Assembly (NCBI GenBank): GCA_950295325.1
Contig: OX485805.1
Location: 21,255,501 to 21,319,500, forward strand
DNA: 64,000 nucleotides
Source: Polytrichum commune
Lineage: Eukaryota; Streptophyta; Polytrichopsida; Polytrichales; Polytrichaceae
Reading direction: 5' to 3'
Position 1 is the stretch's first letter. Each line of letters opens with the position of its first letter. A program made the translations under genes and the position numbers. Under the pieces are notes generated by a model. That model saw nothing but the letters and a program-made list of their open reading frames with translations. It made no database searches and had not been told where the DNA came from. Shown one piece after another: positions 61,879 through 64,000 of the stretch.

Positions 61879-64000
61879 GCAAACCTGGACCAATTTTAAC
61901 TTCGAATTGCTCTGCACAGTCTATTATTGTGATGAGGAATCATTTTCTGTTGGATTGTCCCTCCATTCAGGCATTCCACTCTAGTTATAGTGACATTTTC
62001 AGCAACAGGGTTTTCTGAAACCTTATTAATTGTGCATAATCGTAGACCTTCCATTATTTTGTAACTATACATTGTTTCATTACATGGATCTCATTCTAAG
62101 TTCTGCTAGATTGTTTTGAAGCAAAAGCTTTTGTCAATTTTGGTATCAGGACTATTGTGGTCAACAATTGTGAAAGGCATCTTTCATGAAGTGGTAATTG
62201 GAAACTTCAATGTGAATGGCTGGCCAAAGATTTGATCAGATAGTCCACCCAACTGGCACTCTATTTGTGAAGTGTGTCATTGGTACCAGAAGCATAGAAT
62301 GCTCACCTAAGCCAAGCGAATGTAATCAACAGGTCCTTGTTGATGAAGCAGTTCACAGTTTTCACTTACATTTGCTTTGCCAAAAGCAGGGTGTTTTTTT
62401 AATAAAATAAACCTTTGGATTTTGTTTTTCCTGCTTCAGGGCTTTGCCTTGTCTCTCTTGGTTTCCTCATGTTGAAACTTAGGTCTTAGTACGCATGCTG
62501 GACAAATTTCTGCTCAAGTCTTTTGGTTACATCTAAATATGTGGCAGAAACTCAAGACAAAGATTTTACTATTAGGAACTGATGAATTTAGTTGGATGTG
62601 GTGGATAGCTCCAGTTCAAATTGCTTGCCATCATTTGGCTATTGCCACATGTGTGGATTGTTTTCTATTTCATCCTAGATTTTGATTGCTTCCTTTAATT
62701 GTTTCCTTTTGAACATATAACTTGAAAGGTTTGCCTGAAGTACATGTAGCTCTTATGTTTCTTATTTTGTGGTTTATTTTGTGGTTGCCTTTACTAATAT
62801 CTGAACTTTGATACTTACAAGGATTCTATATTTACTTTGGCCTGTGACCTCTCTTTGCCAACTGCTGAGATAGGAATGCTCTGAGTGTCTGCGTTTGTAT
62901 CTGATCTGCACACAAACCCAGGTAGAAACCCATAGCGTCACCTCTTAAATTTGAATTGCAACATTGGTCCAATCACTGCTAGCCCTTGTGCTGTAACTGC
63001 AATCAGACCTTAAGACTTTGACATCCACTTCCAAAGCATGGTGAGGTTTCCACTGATGATATGATGAGCTGACCTCAAGCCCATAGATTTCTTGCAAGAG
63101 CATTTGGAAATATGCCTACAATCTTGAATGTGGACTGTTGAGAGCAAGGAGCTGAATGATTATATCAACTGTGTTATTACTGGGACAAGTCAGCATCACT
63201 TTTATTGACTTCAAGTCTTTTCTGCAAGCACAACATTTATGCCCACCAAAAACAACATGGCTATCAACTTTAATATACTTGTCCATGTCCAGAACTATCT
63301 CGCAAAATTGAAATGTCCTGGTAGACTCTACTTCTAACCACATTTGTGTGTTATATTTGAAAGCATAGGTCTTGGCACCTCTATAAAATAAAGACAGTAA
63401 CTCTGTAAGTTGGAAGACCTCTCTACTTAGAAATAGTATATATGCTAGGCATATTCTAACTTCACTCTTGGAGAGGATTCATACCCAGTACAGGAACAAC
63501 CCGACCACGTGTATGGGTCACGACAATTGCTTCCTTGAAACAACTTGCCAGCTTCTCTGCTTTCTTCCGAGTCTTGTCTGCTTGACCTGTATGAATTTTG
63601 AGGTGCAGGTGTTTGTACATATTAGAGTTATCCATAGTCTCCAGGTCAAACTCTAGGTGAGTTGGTTAAAAGTCAAGTTTGAGATCCTATGCATAAAGTC
63701 ACCCAATTTTGATTAACATGCTAGGTTGGTAAGAGAAACCCATCTTTCTAGCTTGTCATACTAGAATCAATGGGCCAAGTGGCCTTCCATAGGCCAATCC
63801 GGAATATAGGGTGACAGGCCCCATGGGTCCCTATTGTAGATCCAATGAATTTCAAAATTAGGCTCTGGCTAAAGATGCTCTAGTGAGCACTTAATAGAAA
63901 AGTCCTCCAAAAATGTAGCACCAAACTCCTTGTTTGGTCCTCTTTGGAGAGACTTTGTTAATAACTTTGTCTATTCCACATTGCTTCAATAAATGTATTA
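61879..64000. other. Membrin 3' flank, no further gene seen
   Basis: AT-rich sequence with short frames only and no recognisable domain or splice-consistent exons on either strand. Confidence 0.5.

Noticed and set aside
1-64000. CRISPR arrays, bacterial operons or organelle genome
   Set aside because: Spliceosomal introns throughout, no regular spaced repeats and no organelle gene set.

Overview
The window is nuclear DNA of a green plant. It holds a chloroplast-type omega-6 desaturase with a transit peptide, plant-like N-glycosylation and Golgi SNARE genes, and introns with GT-AG borders (plus one apparent AT-AC intron). The intergenic DNA is AT-rich, poor in CpG and full of decayed repeats. 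An alpha-kinase fused to a von Willebrand A domain argues against a typical flowering plant, since that kinase class is generally considered absent from vascular-plant models. A bryophyte, another seed-free plant or a streptophyte alga is more likely. That placement is inference.

Five protein genes can be rebuilt exon by exon with consistent phases. (1) FAD6, plus strand, 6686-10806, 10 coding exons, 431 aa. (2) N-acetylglucosaminyltransferase I, minus strand, 25640-17543, 18 exons, 450 aa, with one intron that looks U12-type AT-AC. (3) ALG5 dolichyl-phosphate glucosyltransferase, minus strand, 42648-38644, 11 exons, 340 aa. (4) A coiled-coil/vWA/alpha-kinase protein, plus strand, 50373-54690, 5 exons, 1113 aa. 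(5) A membrin Qb-SNARE, plus strand, 60030-61878, 2 exons, up to 264 aa. A single-exon 176-aa gene of unknown function (16583-17113) has a broken paralogue at 13089-13700, interrupted by a 254-bp insertion with a target-site duplication.

The rest is mainly repeat debris. At 1-5 kb there are a mariner-like MITE candidate and the remains of a PIF1-like helicase. At 12-17 kb a segmental duplication carries the orphan gene pair. At 26-33 kb there are dispersed repeats. At 33.0-37.5 kb lies a 4465-bp element with 27-bp perfect terminal inverted repeats and TAA target duplications (PIF/Harbinger type). At 43-48 kb there are a second, 499-bp TAA-flanked element and a compound fold-back. At 55.6-58 kb there are tRNA-like remnants. 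The 48.1-50.4 kb stretch is richer in CpG and is probably the promoter and leader of the kinase gene.

Functionally, ALG5 makes the glucose donor used in the ER to finish the lipid-linked oligosaccharide, GnTI starts complex N-glycan formation in the Golgi, and membrin serves ER-Golgi and intra-Golgi fusion. Three secretory-pathway genes in one window is probably coincidence. FAD6 makes 16:2/18:2 in plastid lipids. The kinase has no pathway assignment and is the most interesting object here.
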